From assembly GCA_910588505.1 (NCBI GenBank), contig CAJUPQ010000072.1:1-17987 (forward strand): DNA of 17,987 nt, given 5' to 3'. Shown here piece by piece: positions 7,117 through 14,804 of the stretch. The position numbers and the translations under genes are program-made. The DNA is from an uncultured Hungatella sp. (GTDB taxonomy: Bacteria; Bacillota; Clostridia; Lachnospirales; Lachnospiraceae). The notes under the pieces were generated by a model. That model made no database searches and had not been told where the DNA came from. It saw only the letters and a list, made by a program, of their open reading frames with translations. Numbering within the stretch: the first letter of the stretch is position 1; the number at the start of each line of letters is the position of its first letter.

Positions 7117-7146
7117 TTGCATTCTTCCCCGTCTCCATGCTATACT
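7117..7146 (+). promoter_or_regulatory. Promoter of the araC-type regulator
   Basis: TTGCAT (7117-7122) and TATACT (7141-7146) are separated by 18 bp, and a TG one base before the -10 makes it an extended -10 promoter. Transcription would start near 7153, about 42 nt before the regulator's ATG. It reads away from gnpA. Confidence 0.6.
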
Positions 7147-7156
7147 GCCACTATAG
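7140..7156. promoter_or_regulatory. Palindrome CTATA-N7-TATAG over the araC -10 box and start site
   Basis: A perfect 5-bp inverted repeat covers the -10 box and predicted start of the regulator promoter in the divergent gnpA/araC region. Its position suits a repressor or autoregulatory site, but it is AT-rich and short. It does not resemble the TGATTGT repeats found at the other two promoters. Confidence 0.25.
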
Positions 7157-7194
7157 AACCAAATACACGTCACCATCTAACACGGAGGCAGTCC

Positions 7195-8121
7195 ATGTCC
7201 TACAAAAGCACCCATCTGCGGACCGTATTTTCCATCCGCAGCATTATCTCCATCCACTACTTTGACTATATGAGCGACTTCACTTTCCCCGGCGAAAGCC
7301 ACGATTTCTGGGAACTGGTCTGTGTAGACAAAGGCGAGATCGACGCCGTAGCCGGAAATAAACGCCATACCCTAAAGCGGGGCAGCATCATCTTCCACCA
7401 GCCCAACGAATTTCATAATGTCGTCACCAACGGCCGCGTCGCGCCCAGCCTTGTTGTAATCGCCTTCCAGTGCCATTCCCCCTACATGCAAGTGTTCCGC
7501 GATCAGGTACTGACTGTACAGGAACCGGAAAATGCGCTTTTGGCCCAAATCATCATCGAAGCCCGCCACGCGTTTTCCGGCCGTTTGGACAATCCCTACC
7601 AGGAAGAGCTTGTCCGCAACACCCTCTCCCCCGGCTTTGGGGCCGAGCAGCTTATCAGCAATTACCTGGAAGAGCTTCTCATCCACCTGTACCGCCGCTA
7701 CTTTGCAAACTCTCTTCCGGTACCTGCCCACTCCCTGGGGCGCCCCCGCCTGGGACGCCCCAATGAGACCTACAACCGGATCATCTGCTACATGGAAGAA
7801 CACGTCCATGAACAGCTGACCATTGAAAAGATCTGCAAAAACACCCTGATCAGCCGCTCACGGCTCCAAAAACTGTTCCAGGAACTTCACGGCTGCGGCG
7901 TCATGGAATTCTTCACACTGATGAAGATCGACACCGCCAAAGAACTGATCCGGAACAATCAGCTGAATTTTACCCAGATATCCGACCGCCTTGGCTACAC
8001 ATCCGTCCACTACTTTTCCAGACAGTTCAAGAAGATCACCCACATGACCCCGTCCGAGTACGCGTCCTCCATCCGCCTTCTGTCAGAAAAAGGAAGCTTT
8101 CCCGGCGGTTATGAACCCTGA
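7195..8121 (+). CDS. AraC-family transcriptional regulator
   Basis: Probable sugar-responsive activator of this locus. The 308-residue protein starts MSYKSTHLRTVFS at 7195, set by GGAGG 7 nt before. The longer in-frame start at 7117 would overlap the gene's own promoter. Residues 20-100 form a cupin-like sensor domain (GESHDFWELVCVDKGEIDAV, then RGSIIFHQPNEFHNV). The C-terminal hundred residues form the double helix-turn-helix: LTIEKICKNTLISRSRLQKL followed by the second motif FTQISDRLGYTSVHYFSRQF and KKITHMTPSEYAS. It is divergent from gnpA and its last 13 bp overlap the end of nahK tail to tail. The direct repeats at 4739-4774 and 10246-10281 are its likely targets (inference). Confidence 0.92.
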   Translation: MSYKSTHLRTVFSIRSIISIHYFDYMSDFTFPGESHDFWELVCVDKGEIDAVAGNKRHTLKRGSIIFHQPNEFHNVVTNGRVAPSLVVIAFQCHSPYMQVFRDQVLTVQEPENALLAQIIIEARHAFSGRLDNPYQEELVRNTLSPGFGAEQLISNYLEELLIHLYRRYFANSLPVPAHSLGRPRLGRPNETYNRIICYMEEHVHEQLTIEKICKNTLISRSRLQKLFQELHGCGVMEFFTLMKIDTAKELIRNNQLNFTQISDRLGYTSVHYFSRQFKKITHMTPSEYASSIRLLSEKGSFPGGYEP

Positions 8122-9221
8122 TATTTTTTCACGATCTCCTTCATTTCGGCCCATTTACTCTCCATATCCGCAACCAGGGCAAACTGAGTCCGGCACCGTT
8201 CCAGATTATGCCCCTCTCTGCTGGTGTGGAAATACACATCGCCCTGAAGATGATCCGTCAAAAACCTCATCCCGCACTCCAGCGTCATCATCTTGGCTCC
8301 ATAGGGAAGAAGCTCCAGTTCTGTCTCTGTCAGCCTGCCCTCGCTGCCCTCCAAAAAACCTTTGGTGTATACCTCAAAGAGAGGCAGGGACAGCGACACC
8401 TTTGACAAGTCTCTCTCATCCTCCTCGGCTGTGTTGGCTCCAAACCGGATAGAATCCCCGTAATCAAAGATGGAAAATCCCGGCATAATGGTATCCAGGT
8501 CAATGATGCACAGAGCCTGCCCTGTCTTGTCGTCGATCATGATATTGTTCAGCTTAGTGTCATTGTGGCTTACCCGCACCGGAAGCTTTCCCTCTGCCTT
8601 AAGCTTTAAGGCAAGGCCCATCTCCTCCTGTCTGGCCCTGACAAAGGCGATCTCTTTTTCCACCTCATGGGCCCGTCCCATAACATCCTCCTTCACAGCC
8701 CTCTCAAACGTCTCAAACCGCGAAGGCGTATTGTGAAAATCAGGTATGGTCTCCGTCAGCTCATCCGCCGGATAATCCGCCAGCAGGCACTGAAACCGCC
8801 CAAAGGCCTTTCCGCTCTGATAGAAATCCTCCGGCTTCTCCACCAGATTGTAGCAGGTGGCACCGCTGATAAACAGGTATACCCGCCAGAAACTGCCCTG
8901 GCTGTCTATGTAATAATCTTTCCCGTCCTTTGTAGGGATCAGGTTCAGAGTCTCTCTGTCCGGGTCTCCGCCGTTTGCCACGATCTGCTGGCGCAGGAAC
9001 GTGGTCACGCCCTTCACATTGCGCATCAGACCGTCAATATCCTTAAACACCTCATGGTTCATCTGCTGTAAAATATAAGGATATTCCTGCCCGTCCTCCT
9101 GGCACACCAGAAGAAACGTATTGTTAATATGTCCGCTTCCATAAGATTCACAGGACTTTACCTGTCCTTTCACTCCAAACGCCTCTGCTGCCTCCAGCCT
9201 TCTCTCCATACTGATATCCAT
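8109..9221 (-). CDS. nahK: N-acetylhexosamine 1-kinase
   Basis: Anomeric kinase that converts GalNAc/GlcNAc to the 1-phosphate with ATP, acting on the HexNAc released by GnpA. The 370-residue protein has the APH/choline-kinase fold. YGSGHINNTFLL forms the nucleotide loop, ILQQMNHEVF and LMRNVKGVTTFLR follow, the catalytic Asp221 lies in HNDTKLNNIM and the metal-binding Asp241 in IIDLDTIMPG. That 20-residue spacing equals Asp208/Asp228 of Bifidobacterium NahK. FGDSIRFGA-like FDYGDSIRFGANT and TLECGMRFLTDHLQGDVYF also match that enzyme. ATG at 9221 is 1 nt after the nucleotidyltransferase stop, with GGGAG inside that gene, so translation is coupled. Its 3' end overlaps araC by 13 bp. Confidence 0.92.
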   Translation of the reverse strand: MDISMERRLEAAEAFGVKGQVKSCESYGSGHINNTFLLVCQEDGQEYPYILQQMNHEVFKDIDGLMRNVKGVTTFLRQQIVANGGDPDRETLNLIPTKDGKDYYIDSQGSFWRVYLFISGATCYNLVEKPEDFYQSGKAFGRFQCLLADYPADELTETIPDFHNTPSRFETFERAVKEDVMGRAHEVEKEIAFVRARQEEMGLALKLKAEGKLPVRVSHNDTKLNNIMIDDKTGQALCIIDLDTIMPGFSIFDYGDSIRFGANTAEEDERDLSKVSLSLPLFEVYTKGFLEGSEGRLTETELELLPYGAKMMTLECGMRFLTDHLQGDVYFHTSREGHNLERCRTQFALVADMESKWAEMKEIVKKYQGS

Positions 9222-9222
9222 G

Positions 9223-10152
9223 TCAATTCTCCCACAATGTCTCCGGATAAAGTCCTTTACCTTTCAGTTCCCTGATCGCGTTCACCACAGTCTCCTTATC
9301 TTCCTTGTACGTCACTCCGTACCACCGGTCTTTGCTCTGCAGAACCGTAACCTCCGCCTTGTCCTCCTTTAGAAGCTCATCCACAACAAAAGGCAGGAAG
9401 TACTCGCACTTTAAAGGATTGCCCGGAAGCTCCCTCTTAAGAAACGCGCCGAACCGACGGTCCAGTTCCCCAAAGACGCTCTCCGTAAATCCCCACAGGT
9501 TCATAGACACCACCGACTCCCCCGGAAGCGTAATCCAGGTGGCTCCGTCGTCCTCCGTGTAAGCTCCGTCATTGCCCTGCTTCTCGATCCTGGTCCGCTC
9601 ATGGATATCCACCAGCTTTCCCCTCTCATCCGTAGAGCACACGCCTCTGGCCACATACCCGTTGTCTGTCATGGTATTGTTCAGCCGGTATCCTACCATA
9701 GCGTACTGATACTTCTCATCATCCCCATGCTCTGTCAGCTGCCCGTACATCTCCTTAAATGCCTGCTTCCCATAATAATCATCCGCGTTGATAACCGCAA
9801 AGGGTCCATGAATCACGTCCTTGCAGCACAAGACCGCGTGGGCCGTCCCCCACGGCTTCACCCTGTCTTTCGGAACCGCGAACCCCTCCGGCAGTTTCTC
9901 CAGCTCCTGGAACACATACTCCGTCTCCACGCGCTTTTCCATGCGGCTGCCTACGTTTTCCTTAAACTCCTTCTCAATGGCCTTCTTAATAATAAAGACC
10001 ACCTTCTCAAACCCGGCTTCCTTGGCGTCGAAAATCGAAAAATCCATGATGATATTACCGTACTCATCCACCGGATCGATCTGCTTTAACCCTCCGTATC
10101 GGCTCCCCATACCTGCCGCCATGACCACTAACACCGGTTTCTTCTGTCCCAT
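9223..10152 (-). CDS. Sugar-1-phosphate nucleotidyltransferase, probably UDP-HexNAc-forming
   Basis: GT-A-fold nucleotidyltransferase (NTP_transferase family), 309 residues. The N-terminal signature is VVMAAGMGSRYGGLKQIDP with the phosphate-binding Arg18 and Lys23. WGTAHAVLCCKDVI and the metal-binding INADDYYGKQAF follow. No acetyltransferase beta-helix is present, unlike GlmU. Adjacent, translationally coupled nahK suggests it turns GalNAc-1-P or GlcNAc-1-P into UDP-HexNAc; another possibility is Gal-1-P uridylyltransfer with UTP. The exact substrate cannot be read from the sequence. AAAGGAGG precedes ATG 10152. It is the first gene of a two-gene operon with its own promoter and AraC-type repeats. 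Confidence 0.85.
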   Translation of the reverse strand: MGQKKPVLVVMAAGMGSRYGGLKQIDPVDEYGNIIMDFSIFDAKEAGFEKVVFIIKKAIEKEFKENVGSRMEKRVETEYVFQELEKLPEGFAVPKDRVKPWGTAHAVLCCKDVIHGPFAVINADDYYGKQAFKEMYGQLTEHGDDEKYQYAMVGYRLNNTMTDNGYVARGVCSTDERGKLVDIHERTRIEKQGNDGAYTEDDGATWITLPGESVVSMNLWGFTESVFGELDRRFGAFLKRELPGNPLKCEYFLPFVVDELLKEDKAEVTVLQSKDRWYGVTYKEDKETVVNAIRELKGKGLYPETLWEN

Positions 10153-10199
10153 AAGATTACCTCCTTTAAAGACATTTCACACTGTTTTCTTACCCTTTA

Positions 10200-10229
10200 A
10201 GTATACCCGACCACACTTGTGAAAATCAA
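10200..10229 (-). promoter_or_regulatory. Promoter of the nucleotidyltransferase-nahK operon
   Basis: On the minus strand TTGATT (10224-10229) and TATACT (10200-10205) are 18 bp apart, about 48 bp before the start codon. The -10 hexamer is the same as at the transporter promoter. The AraC-type pair lies 16-52 bp upstream of the -35, an upstream (class I-like) position. Confidence 0.6.
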
Positions 10230-10245
10230 GAGTCCAGCCCATATT

Positions 10246-10281
10246 TCATTTGTACGATCACCTCTTTTATTTGTATAATCA
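10246..10281 (-). promoter_or_regulatory. AraC-type operator: two direct repeats 21 bp apart (site pair B)
   Basis: On the minus strand TGATTATACAAATAA (10267-10281) and TGATCGTACAAATGA (10246-10260) start exactly 21 bp apart. Together with the pair at 4739-4774, all four copies share TGATnnTnnAAAT (nine invariant positions of 15), with the same orientation relative to the promoter. This ties the nucleotidyltransferase-nahK operon to the transporter operon as one regulon. Confidence 0.65.
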
Positions 10282-10282
10282 T

Positions 10283-10314
10283 ATTGCCCCGATTCCTGAC
10301 GGAATCGAGGCAAT
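10283..10314 (-). terminator. Terminator-like hairpin after the TPR gene
   Basis: On the minus strand ATTGCCTCGATTCC pairs with GGAATCGGGGCAAT: 14 bp, one G-U, loop GTCA, starting 10 nt after the TPR stop codon. The U-tract is poor (ATGATTAT follows), so termination may be partial or the hairpin may only protect the 3' end. The wobble pairs only in the minus-strand RNA. AraC-type site B begins 1 bp beyond it. Confidence 0.5.
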
Positions 10315-10324
10315 AAGTGAACCC

Positions 10325-13231
10325 TTATACCTGCCCTTTCATCGCGATGGCCTCCTTAAGCCGCTTAATCTCCCCCGGATAATACTCCGTAACCGCCATC
10401 CTCCCGGCCTTCTCCATAAACTCAAGGGCCTTCTCAAGGTCACCCTTTCGCTCCTGGGCCTTAGCCATGTCCTCATAAGCCTCATAGCAGAAGGGGCAGC
10501 TACAGGTAAACACCCGCTCCTGGAGTAAGATCGCCTTCCTGGCCATGTTCTGGGCTTCGTCCAGTCTTCCCAGGTGAACCAGCACGTCGGCCATCCCCTC
10601 ATAATTACAGCAGTCCTTTGGATCCGCCTCCACATCCTTCCTGTAATTTTCCAGGGATTTCTCATAGCACTCCAAAGCCTCCTCCTTCCGTCCCAGAGCC
10701 TCATAGGTCTCCCCAAGCTTCATAAACCCGTAAGTGCTGTCCGGCGCCAGCTCCACCGCCTTTTTAAGGTAAGCTAAAGCCCGCTCCATATCCTTCCTCT
10801 CATTGGCCAAAAACTTCCCCATAAGCCGCCACGCCCTGGCATTTTTCGGCTCATGGTCCACGGACTTCTGATAGAACTCTTCCGCCTTATCCAGATCCTT
10901 GGCCCGCTCATAGGTCATGGCAATCTCCCGAAAAGCCCGCCCGGTCTGGGACGGCTTCACCTCCATGTACCGGTTGAGGCATTTCACTGCCCGCTCAAAC
11001 TCCTTCACCCTCACCAGCATATCCGAATACACAAGCAAAAGGCTCCCGTCCTCCGGCCATCGCTTCAGACACTCCTCAAGCCTCGCTATGGCCTCCTCAT
11101 CCCGGTGCAGCCTCTTTAACAGACGGCAAAGATCCCTGGAAGCCTGCAGATGTCCCAGCTCCATGCCGCCCTCATAGGCAGTGACCGCCTGGTCCCATTT
11201 TCCCTGCTTCTGCAGCACATCCCCCAGGCCGTCCCATGCCAGACCATAATCCGCCTGCTTCCCGATGGAAGACTGAAACCGCTCCCCGGCCTCCTCAAAG
11301 CGGTCCAGATTCTCCAGAACCCGTCCAACCCGGTAATCCATAAAATAAGACTCAAACCCGTCCTGCTCCAGCCGGACATAGACATCAAGCTCCTCCTCAA
11401 ACCGATCCAGATCCCGGAGACAGTCCGCCTTCATGAACAGCTTCCTTGGAGTACTCCGCTTCTCAATGGCCTCTTCGATCCACCTCAAAGCCTCCCCCGG
11501 CTTATCCATATCATAAAACAGGGACGCGTACTCCTCGCACACCAGATCCGACCCTTCCGTCCTGTCATACAGCTCCCCAAGAACCTGTTCTGCCTCCTCA
11601 TACTCTTCCAGATTCCGCAGAGCCCTTGCGTAATAAAATACTACGGTAGCCGGCTTGTATCCCTGGTCCATAACCTGCTTTGCCCTCTCCCGAACCTGCT
11701 CATACTCCTCCAGATCCAAAAGCAGCTCCAGCCACAGACCAAAAACCTCCCCATTAAATCCATCATCCAGAGCCTTCTGGCACATCTTTGCGGCCTCGGC
11801 CTTTCTCCCGTCCTCCTCCAAAAGCTTGGCCTGCCTGAAATAGATCTCCCCATTCTCCGAAAAAGTCTCCGCCGCCAGCCCGTAGATCTCCAGGGCCCGC
11901 TGCCGGTTCCCTGTAAGCCCATACTCCTCGGCCAGATCCATGTACAGCCTCAACGGCCTCTCTTCCGGCTTAAACCCGTCCCAGATCCTCTCCCGATAAG
12001 AAAGAGCCGCCTCAAAATCTTCCAGGCCGTGGCAGCTTCCTGCCATGAGCATGAGCCAGGACAACCGTTTGCCCTCCTCCGGCTCATCCCCCTCCAGAAG
12101 CTCTCTCACCCGGTCATATCGTTTCCCAGTCCAGCACATGCCGGCCAGTGCCCACACATCCTCACAGCCCTCATCCTCCATCTTCCTGGACAAAGCATCC
12201 GCTGTCTCCTGGATCTCCTCCTGCACATACTCCCATCCATCGCTGTACTCATAAGCCCTGCGAAAAGCCTCCAAAGCCTGCTCCAGACGGTTCTGCCTTT
12301 TTAAGAACCCTCCGCATATCTGCCAGAATCCGGGATTTTCCGGCTCCTCCTCTAGCAGGCCAGCGATAACCTGCTCCAGCTCTTCCGGTTCCACAGGCAT
12401 CTCCTCCACATCCAGAGCCGCCCGCGCGTACCAGTATCTGGCGCCTTTGTTCTCTCCGTCCGTCTCATAAAGCTGTCTGGCCATATCCCAGGCCTGCTCT
12501 TCCATACCCCGGATCATGGAAACATGGTTTATCTTAAGGAGCGTCACATCCGGATGTTCTATGCCCATGGACTCTATCTGCCCAAGCGCCTTCTCCACCC
12601 GTTCCCTGTTCTTCTCCCCCACAGCGGTCCGCAGCTCAAAATAAGCCTCAAAAAACTGGTCATAATCAAAATCATCCCGCAGCGGCGTTTTGTCATACCG
12701 GAAGCTGTCCTCCACCTCAATCCTGTCCATAAGAAATCGGACAAATCCATCCGGAAAATGCTCGCTTAACTCTTCCCTGGTCTCGGTCCACCCAAATACC
12801 TGGTCCATAACCGTAAAACAGCTGTGAGGAATGTGGAAATGCTTGATCAAAAACCCAATCAGCGCCCATCCCGCCTCCTTCTGAGTCTCCAGATCCTGAC
12901 ACACGCCGCAGGAGAGAAGCTCCTTCCACTGCCCTGGCAGAATCCGCCTTTCAAAATCCCGGTAAAGTTCCTGGACCTCCCTCAAAAAGGAACGGATCTC
13001 ACGGCTGTCCATCATGTCCGTCTCTTTTACATCCTCGTCATTCTCCCGCTCCATCTCCATAGCCGCCCTCACGGCCTCCTCCATGGCAGATCTTAGAAGC
13101 TGAAACCCTTTCGGGTCCTCCTCCGGGTGAACCTGGGGAAGCTTCTTTAAATACGCCTCCCGGATAACCTCCTGATCATTTGTCTCCTGGATCCCCAAAA
13201 CATCCCAACAGCTCATGTTCCCCATATCCAC
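10325..13231 (-). CDS. J-domain-like protein with extended TPR array
   Basis: Large acidic cytoplasmic protein, 968 residues, function unknown. Residues 8-52 look like a degenerate J domain (CWDVLGIQETNDQEVIREAY, then HPEEDPKGFQLL) in which the HPD tripeptide that activates DnaK reads HPE (35-37). From about residue 230 to the end it is built of at least a dozen TPR-type helical hairpins (for example KARYWYARAALD-like and EAIARLEECLKRWPEDGSLL units). A CxCxxC motif (CSCPFC, near 910) lies in the last repeats. No signal peptide or membrane segment is present. The start is GTG at 13231 or ATG at 13225, both behind AAAGGGG. It lies 33 nt after truA in the same direction and probably belongs to the ecf-truA transcript; it may be a scaffold, and any link to sugar use is unproven. 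Confidence 0.8.
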   Translation of the reverse strand: MDMGNMSCWDVLGIQETNDQEVIREAYLKKLPQVHPEEDPKGFQLLRSAMEEAVRAAMEMERENDEDVKETDMMDSREIRSFLREVQELYRDFERRILPGQWKELLSCGVCQDLETQKEAGWALIGFLIKHFHIPHSCFTVMDQVFGWTETREELSEHFPDGFVRFLMDRIEVEDSFRYDKTPLRDDFDYDQFFEAYFELRTAVGEKNRERVEKALGQIESMGIEHPDVTLLKINHVSMIRGMEEQAWDMARQLYETDGENKGARYWYARAALDVEEMPVEPEELEQVIAGLLEEEPENPGFWQICGGFLKRQNRLEQALEAFRRAYEYSDGWEYVQEEIQETADALSRKMEDEGCEDVWALAGMCWTGKRYDRVRELLEGDEPEEGKRLSWLMLMAGSCHGLEDFEAALSYRERIWDGFKPEERPLRLYMDLAEEYGLTGNRQRALEIYGLAAETFSENGEIYFRQAKLLEEDGRKAEAAKMCQKALDDGFNGEVFGLWLELLLDLEEYEQVRERAKQVMDQGYKPATVVFYYARALRNLEEYEEAEQVLGELYDRTEGSDLVCEEYASLFYDMDKPGEALRWIEEAIEKRSTPRKLFMKADCLRDLDRFEEELDVYVRLEQDGFESYFMDYRVGRVLENLDRFEEAGERFQSSIGKQADYGLAWDGLGDVLQKQGKWDQAVTAYEGGMELGHLQASRDLCRLLKRLHRDEEAIARLEECLKRWPEDGSLLLVYSDMLVRVKEFERAVKCLNRYMEVKPSQTGRAFREIAMTYERAKDLDKAEEFYQKSVDHEPKNARAWRLMGKFLANERKDMERALAYLKKAVELAPDSTYGFMKLGETYEALGRKEEALECYEKSLENYRKDVEADPKDCCNYEGMADVLVHLGRLDEAQNMARKAILLQERVFTCSCPFCYEAYEDMAKAQERKGDLEKALEFMEKAGRMAVTEYYPGEIKRLKEAIAMKGQV

Positions 13232-13264
13232 ATTCCCCTTTCCTTATAAACATCCTTTTCCAGG

Positions 13265-14788
13265 TCAGCTATGCTGCAGCGGCTCCCTGTCACGCCCGTC
13301 TTCTGCCACATACCACCTGGAGATCATCCCCTTGCTCTCAAAGCCTGTGCTTTTATACAGCGAAATCGCCGCGGTATTAACACTTGCCACGGTCAGCGAC
13401 AAATATTCTTTTCCCATTTTGGCCGCCGCCATCTCTGTCCGCTCCAGAATCTCTCTGGCCAGCCCCCGTCCCCGGTATTCCTTAAGAACCCCCAGGCTGT
13501 CGATCTCCAGTTCGCCCTCCTTATCCACCAGAATGACAAACCCAACAGCTCTGTCCCTGATCTTTATGAGAAACAGCTGCCATCTGCTGTTGACCAGATA
13601 TTCTCTTGCCTCTTTCTCCGTCAGCGTAGCGGAATTCGGCACCGCGTAAAACACCTGGTTATAAATGCTGCAAAACGGCGAGGTCTGCCAGATACTTACC
13701 TTCTCCCACGCTCCCTGGAACGCCTGGTCCGCGCAAACATCCTCTCCCACGCCATCCTCTGACAAAGAGACCCTTTTTCTCATTGCCAGCATGTCATATC
13801 CATAAGAAAACTGATAATACCCGTAATTCTTTTCGGGGACGATCCGGTGGTCCTTCTCCTTGTCGCACACATACACCTGCCTGGCCCCATTGCGCATGGC
13901 CTGGTGAGTCACCCGGGCCAAAAGCCCGTCAAAATCATCTTCCCTGCACCGGTTAATAAAAAGATACGCCTTCTTCTTTTCCGGTATCTCTGTCTGGATC
14001 AGCTGATATTCCCAGTCCTTGTTTTTTCCTATGATCTTTTTCTTCAGTTCCGTCTCATACTCCATACTGATCAGCGTCAGCCCTCTGGCCGGAGCCGTAG
14101 GCCCCGCCGCCTTCCGGTTTCTGGCCGCCAGGATCTCCTCCACATGCTCCGGCGGATACACGCCCATGCCCACCTTCATCAGCGTCCCCGCAATAATGCG
14201 CACCATATTGTAGAGAAACCCGCTGCCCTTGATGGTGATGGTGATCATGTCCCGCTCCTTCACCACGTCCGCCCGGTAGATGGTCCGCACCGTGTCCTCC
14301 GCCTGTCCCCTTGCGGTGCAGAAGCTTTTAAAATCATGCTCCCCCACCAGGTAAGAAGCCGCCTTCCTCATGTGATGCTCATTTAAGGGGAAATAACAGA
14401 AATGGGAATACAGCCGCAGAGTGGGCATATCGATCTTCCGGTTCAGAATCCGGTACTCATAAGTCTTAACGCAGTTCTGCCTCCTGGGATGCCACCAAAG
14501 GGGTACCTCCTGGGAAGAAAGCACCCGGATATCCTCCGGCAGCCGCTGATTCAAAGCAAAACAGATCTTGTCCGCCGGCATCCTGTTTTCTGTGTCAAAC
14601 ACCGCCACATTGCCCTCCGCGTGAACCCCGGAATCCGTCCTGCTGGCCCCGATCACCGCCACGGGCTCCCTCAAAAGCTCTGAGAGCGTTCTGTTTAACA
14701 CCTCCTCTATGGTAATGCCGTTGGACTGAAACTGCCAGCCGCAGTAATTGGTTCCGTCGTAGGCCAGAACCATTTTCACTCTTTTCAT
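13265..14788 (-). CDS. truA: tRNA pseudouridine synthase TruA fused to a GNAT acetyltransferase
   Basis: Residues 1-245 are TruA, which makes pseudouridine at tRNA positions 38-40: MKRVKMVLAYDGTNYCGWQF, catalytic Asp52 in GASRTDSGVHAEGNV, FLYNMVRIIAGTLMKVG, and the usual terminal segment PARGLTLISMEYE. Instead of stopping, the frame runs on for about 260 residues with a C-terminal GNAT fold: EIDSLGVLKEYRGRGLAREI carries the acetyl-CoA loop (438-444), and NTAAISLYKSTGFESKGM is the end of the domain. No ribosome binding site precedes the internal Met242. TruA alone is normally about 245-270 residues, so this 507-residue protein is a fusion. ATG 14788 is chosen behind GAGAGGAAAG. It follows ecfT by 16 nt, the usual clostridial order. 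Confidence 0.88.
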   Translation of the reverse strand: MKRVKMVLAYDGTNYCGWQFQSNGITIEEVLNRTLSELLREPVAVIGASRTDSGVHAEGNVAVFDTENRMPADKICFALNQRLPEDIRVLSSQEVPLWWHPRRQNCVKTYEYRILNRKIDMPTLRLYSHFCYFPLNEHHMRKAASYLVGEHDFKSFCTARGQAEDTVRTIYRADVVKERDMITITIKGSGFLYNMVRIIAGTLMKVGMGVYPPEHVEEILAARNRKAAGPTAPARGLTLISMEYETELKKKIIGKNKDWEYQLIQTEIPEKKKAYLFINRCREDDFDGLLARVTHQAMRNGARQVYVCDKEKDHRIVPEKNYGYYQFSYGYDMLAMRKRVSLSEDGVGEDVCADQAFQGAWEKVSIWQTSPFCSIYNQVFYAVPNSATLTEKEAREYLVNSRWQLFLIKIRDRAVGFVILVDKEGELEIDSLGVLKEYRGRGLAREILERTEMAAAKMGKEYLSLTVASVNTAAISLYKSTGFESKGMISRWYVAEDGRDREPLQHS

Positions 14789-14804
14789 AATTAATCTTTC
14801 CTCT

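Noticed and set aside
11150..12304. Long plus-strand open frame (384 codons) antisense to the TPR gene
   Set aside because: It is rich in Leu/Pro/His/Gln as expected of the complement of a Glu/Arg-rich gene, lacks a ribosome binding site and family motifs, and the minus-strand frame is clearly coding.
13265..14064. GNAT domain as a separate gene starting at internal Met242 of the TruA frame
   Set aside because: No ribosome binding site precedes that Met and there is no stop after the TruA domain, so one fused protein is the simpler reading.
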